NCBI RefSeq assembly: GCF_010646885.2
Contig: NZ_CP050700.1
Location: 4,366,501-4,430,500, forward strand
DNA length: 64,000 bases
Reading direction: 5' to 3'
Source of the DNA: Desulfopila sp. IMCC35008
Lineage (GTDB): Bacteria > Desulfobacterota > Desulfobulbia > Desulfobulbales > Desulfocapsaceae
Numbering within the stretch: the first letter of the stretch is position 1; each line of letters opens with the position of its first letter. The position numbers and the translations under genes were made by a program. Positions 62,482 to 64,000 of the stretch are shown here, piece after piece. Below the pieces are notes generated by a model. That model had not been told where the DNA came from and searched no databases. It saw nothing but the letters and a program-made list of their open reading frames with translations.

Positions 62482-64000
62482 ATGCAAGATCGTACCCCGT
62501 CATCTGGACTCTACCCTTGGTATGTCCATATAATCAGTGGCTGGTGCCTGGGAGGGATATTCCCCTGGTTCCTGGTCATCCGTCAGTTCTTCAGGACAGG
62601 TCAAAGGAAAACTGCTGCCCTGCTCAGTTGCATCAATGCCCTCTTTTACACGGCATTCGTTCTTGCCGGTTTTTTCAGTCACCTGCCATGGGATGTTTTG
62701 AGCCTCATAGCCATTGGTACCGGTTTCGCCTGGTCTTTTGGGGCCTGGTTGGTGCAATATTCCTTTTTCGGCTGTGCCCCAAGGCGTTATTACCTGTCCG
62801 AGTGGAAAAACTGGATTTCACCGTTCCTCACCGCGATCATTGTCGGTATCGGCATATCCGTTATCCTGTCGATATTTCCGATGCTCACCAACAGGAGCCA
62901 GATGTACCAGGCCAGCGATCTGCTGACCAAGAAAGTCATCCTCTGGGATTTCTTCAGGTTCACCCCAATGTCCTTTATCGTAAGCATCCCGCTTGGACTC
63001 TGGTGGGCCGGTGAAAGGGAGCGTTTCACCATCTCCCGTGTCTTATCCTACATCTTCGGGCTGCTGCTGTTTTACCTCCTGTTCGCAGGAGGGTCTACCC
63101 TGTTTTTCTTTCTGGTCACCAACGGCAACACAACACCACCTCTCCGCACCTGGTTCATACTGCCGCAGGATCCCCAGGGCCTGCAAAAATTTCTGCTCGG
63201 TCCGCTGGAAAATGACTATTCTGCATATTTTGTCATTCCACTGATCCTTGGACTCACTCCACGAATTCGCGACTTTTTTCGAAAAAGTCTGCTCTATTTT
63301 CCTTTCATGGTCCTGGTCTTTATCGGCTATGTGGGGTATTCCCACCATTTCTGGCAGTTCATTCAGGGCCAGATCATCTACCAGATGACCGCAGATGACC
63401 CCAAAACAAGGGATAAGGCCTATACCAGGGTAAAGCTGCTGATTGACCGGTTCCCGGAACATCGTGGCTGGCCGGTTATCGGCACAAAACTGGCGCATCA
63501 TCACTATAGTGAAGGGGATATTGAACAGGCTTTTAAACTCTACAATAAGGTAGCCGAAAAGGCAGGCAATTCACCACGCTGGTTAAAAGAGGCAGAGCTG
63601 GCCAGGACGATAATGCATTCTGAACACTTTGGCGATAAATCAGGGGTGTTCAGGCTTGAACTGCCCCCTCTCCGCTATGAGTCATACATGACCAGCAACT
63701 GGATGTCGCTTATCAGGTTGATGCGCTATTACGAGCAGGATTCCTCCACCGAAAGCGAGACCTTGATCCGGCTCAAGAATATCTCAAAAAGCGATACGGA
63801 AATAAAACTCAACCCGATGCCGACCCTGGCCGAACTTGATGATCATGCAACCAATCTCGGCTACCGGATTGTGCTGATTCCCTCAGATGCCCAAACCATT
63901 AAGCATTTTATCAAGAAGGGTTTCCCTATACTTCAGCCAGTCAAAGACTCGTTTCACCTTCTCTACGGTATTGACGAGGGCAGGTCTGTCATAGAAGCCG
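62482..64000 (+). CDS. Large membrane protein with TPR-like and C39-like C-terminal part (runs off right edge)
   Basis: At least 506 codons from ATG 62482 with no stop. About seven to eight membrane helices occupy residues 12-300 (WYVHIISGWCLGGIFPWFLV, TAIIVGIGISVILSIF, VLSYIFGLLLFYLLFAGGST, FPFMVLVFIGYVGY). A soluble part follows: TPR-like helices (HYSEGDIEQAFKLYNKVAEK), then a segment like the beginning of a peptidase-C39-like domain (LNPMPTLAELDDHATNLGYR...GFPILQPV). Function unknown; the end is outside the window. Confidence 0.65.
   Translation, partial: MQDRTPSSGLYPWYVHIISGWCLGGIFPWFLVIRQFFRTGQRKTAALLSCINALFYTAFVLAGFFSHLPWDVLSLIAIGTGFAWSFGAWLVQYSFFGCAPRRYYLSEWKNWISPFLTAIIVGIGISVILSIFPMLTNRSQMYQASDLLTKKVILWDFFRFTPMSFIVSIPLGLWWAGERERFTISRVLSYIFGLLLFYLLFAGGSTLFFFLVTNGNTTPPLRTWFILPQDPQGLQKFLLGPLENDYSAYFVIPLILGLTPRIRDFFRKSLLYFPFMVLVFIGYVGYSHHFWQFIQGQIIYQMTADDPKTRDKAYTRVKLLIDRFPEHRGWPVIGTKLAHHHYSEGDIEQAFKLYNKVAEKAGNSPRWLKEAELARTIMHSEHFGDKSGVFRLELPPLRYESYMTSNWMSLIRLMRYYEQDSSTESETLIRLKNISKSDTEIKLNPMPTLAELDDHATNLGYRIVLIPSDAQTIKHFIKKGFPILQPVKDSFHLLYGIDEGRSVIEA

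Overview
The window comes from a strictly anaerobic, sulfur-metabolising member of the Desulfobacterota, probably of the Desulfobulbales. The evidence is dsrAB of the bacterial sulfite-reductase type, many multihaem c cytochromes, two hybrid-cluster proteins, a flavodiiron protein and a selenocysteine-containing SelO. This assignment is an inference from gene content; no 16S rRNA or ribosomal protein gene is present.

Layout. (1) 1-5.8 kb is the right part of a conjugative or integrative element: the start of a Rad52-like recombinase gene (off the left edge), then a tightly overlapping operon of a NusA-like protein, a TraD-type coupling ATPase, an HD-domain protein resembling MobH/TraI_2 relaxases, a four-helix membrane protein and two small proteins. 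(2) 6-9.7 kb, minus strand: an uncharacterised four-gene set (signal-less solute-binding protein, G3E GTPase, stand-alone ABC ATPase, zinc-ribbon protein). (3) 10-20.2 kb: two hcp genes, then sulfide:quinone oxidoreductase, a DUF1641 protein, dsrA, dsrB and dsrL. (4) 20.3-23.9 kb: a hemerythrin-type NO/iron protein and a Ser/Thr kinase/PP2C phosphatase pair sharing the same Cys-rich N-terminal domain. (5) 24.2-30.3 kb: a periplasmic nitrate reductase operon (napD, napA, a tetrahaem NapB-like protein, a second tetrahaem cytochrome, a four-cluster ferredoxin and an NrfD-type quinol module). (6) 30.5-39 kb: small proteins, a CBS protein and an HPP-family protein (possible nitrite carrier), nrfHA, norR, and a sigma-54 promoter driving a cupin-ferredoxin-flavodiiron NO-detoxification set. 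(7) 39-43 kb: citrate synthase, a disulfide-less SthA/Lpd-like flavoprotein and a MetE/UROD-like protein. (8) 43.4-46 kb: eight 17-nt repeats with a 22-nt period, an AlpA-type regulator and a P4-type integrase abutting a tRNA-Met gene. (9) 46-64 kb: ordinary chromosomal genes (groESL, ilvE, transporters, signalling proteins), including a diadenylate-cyclase/histidine-kinase pair and a selO that reads through an in-frame UGA.

How it fits together. Sections 3-6 together encode sulfide oxidation (SQR, then Dsr with DsrL taking electrons to NAD(P)) and nitrate reduction to ammonium (Nap, Nrf), with defences against NO and hydroxylamine (Hcp, hemerythrin, flavodiiron protein, NorR). Six near-identical CRP/FNR-family palindromes (TTGAY-N4-RTCAA) lie upstream of hcp, sqr, the hemerythrin gene, napD and a small gene pair, which suggests one regulon. 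Transfer genes lie on one side of this block and an integrase at a tRNA-Met on the other, so the whole block may be cargo of an integrative conjugative element. That is a hypothesis; the second attachment site is not visible here.
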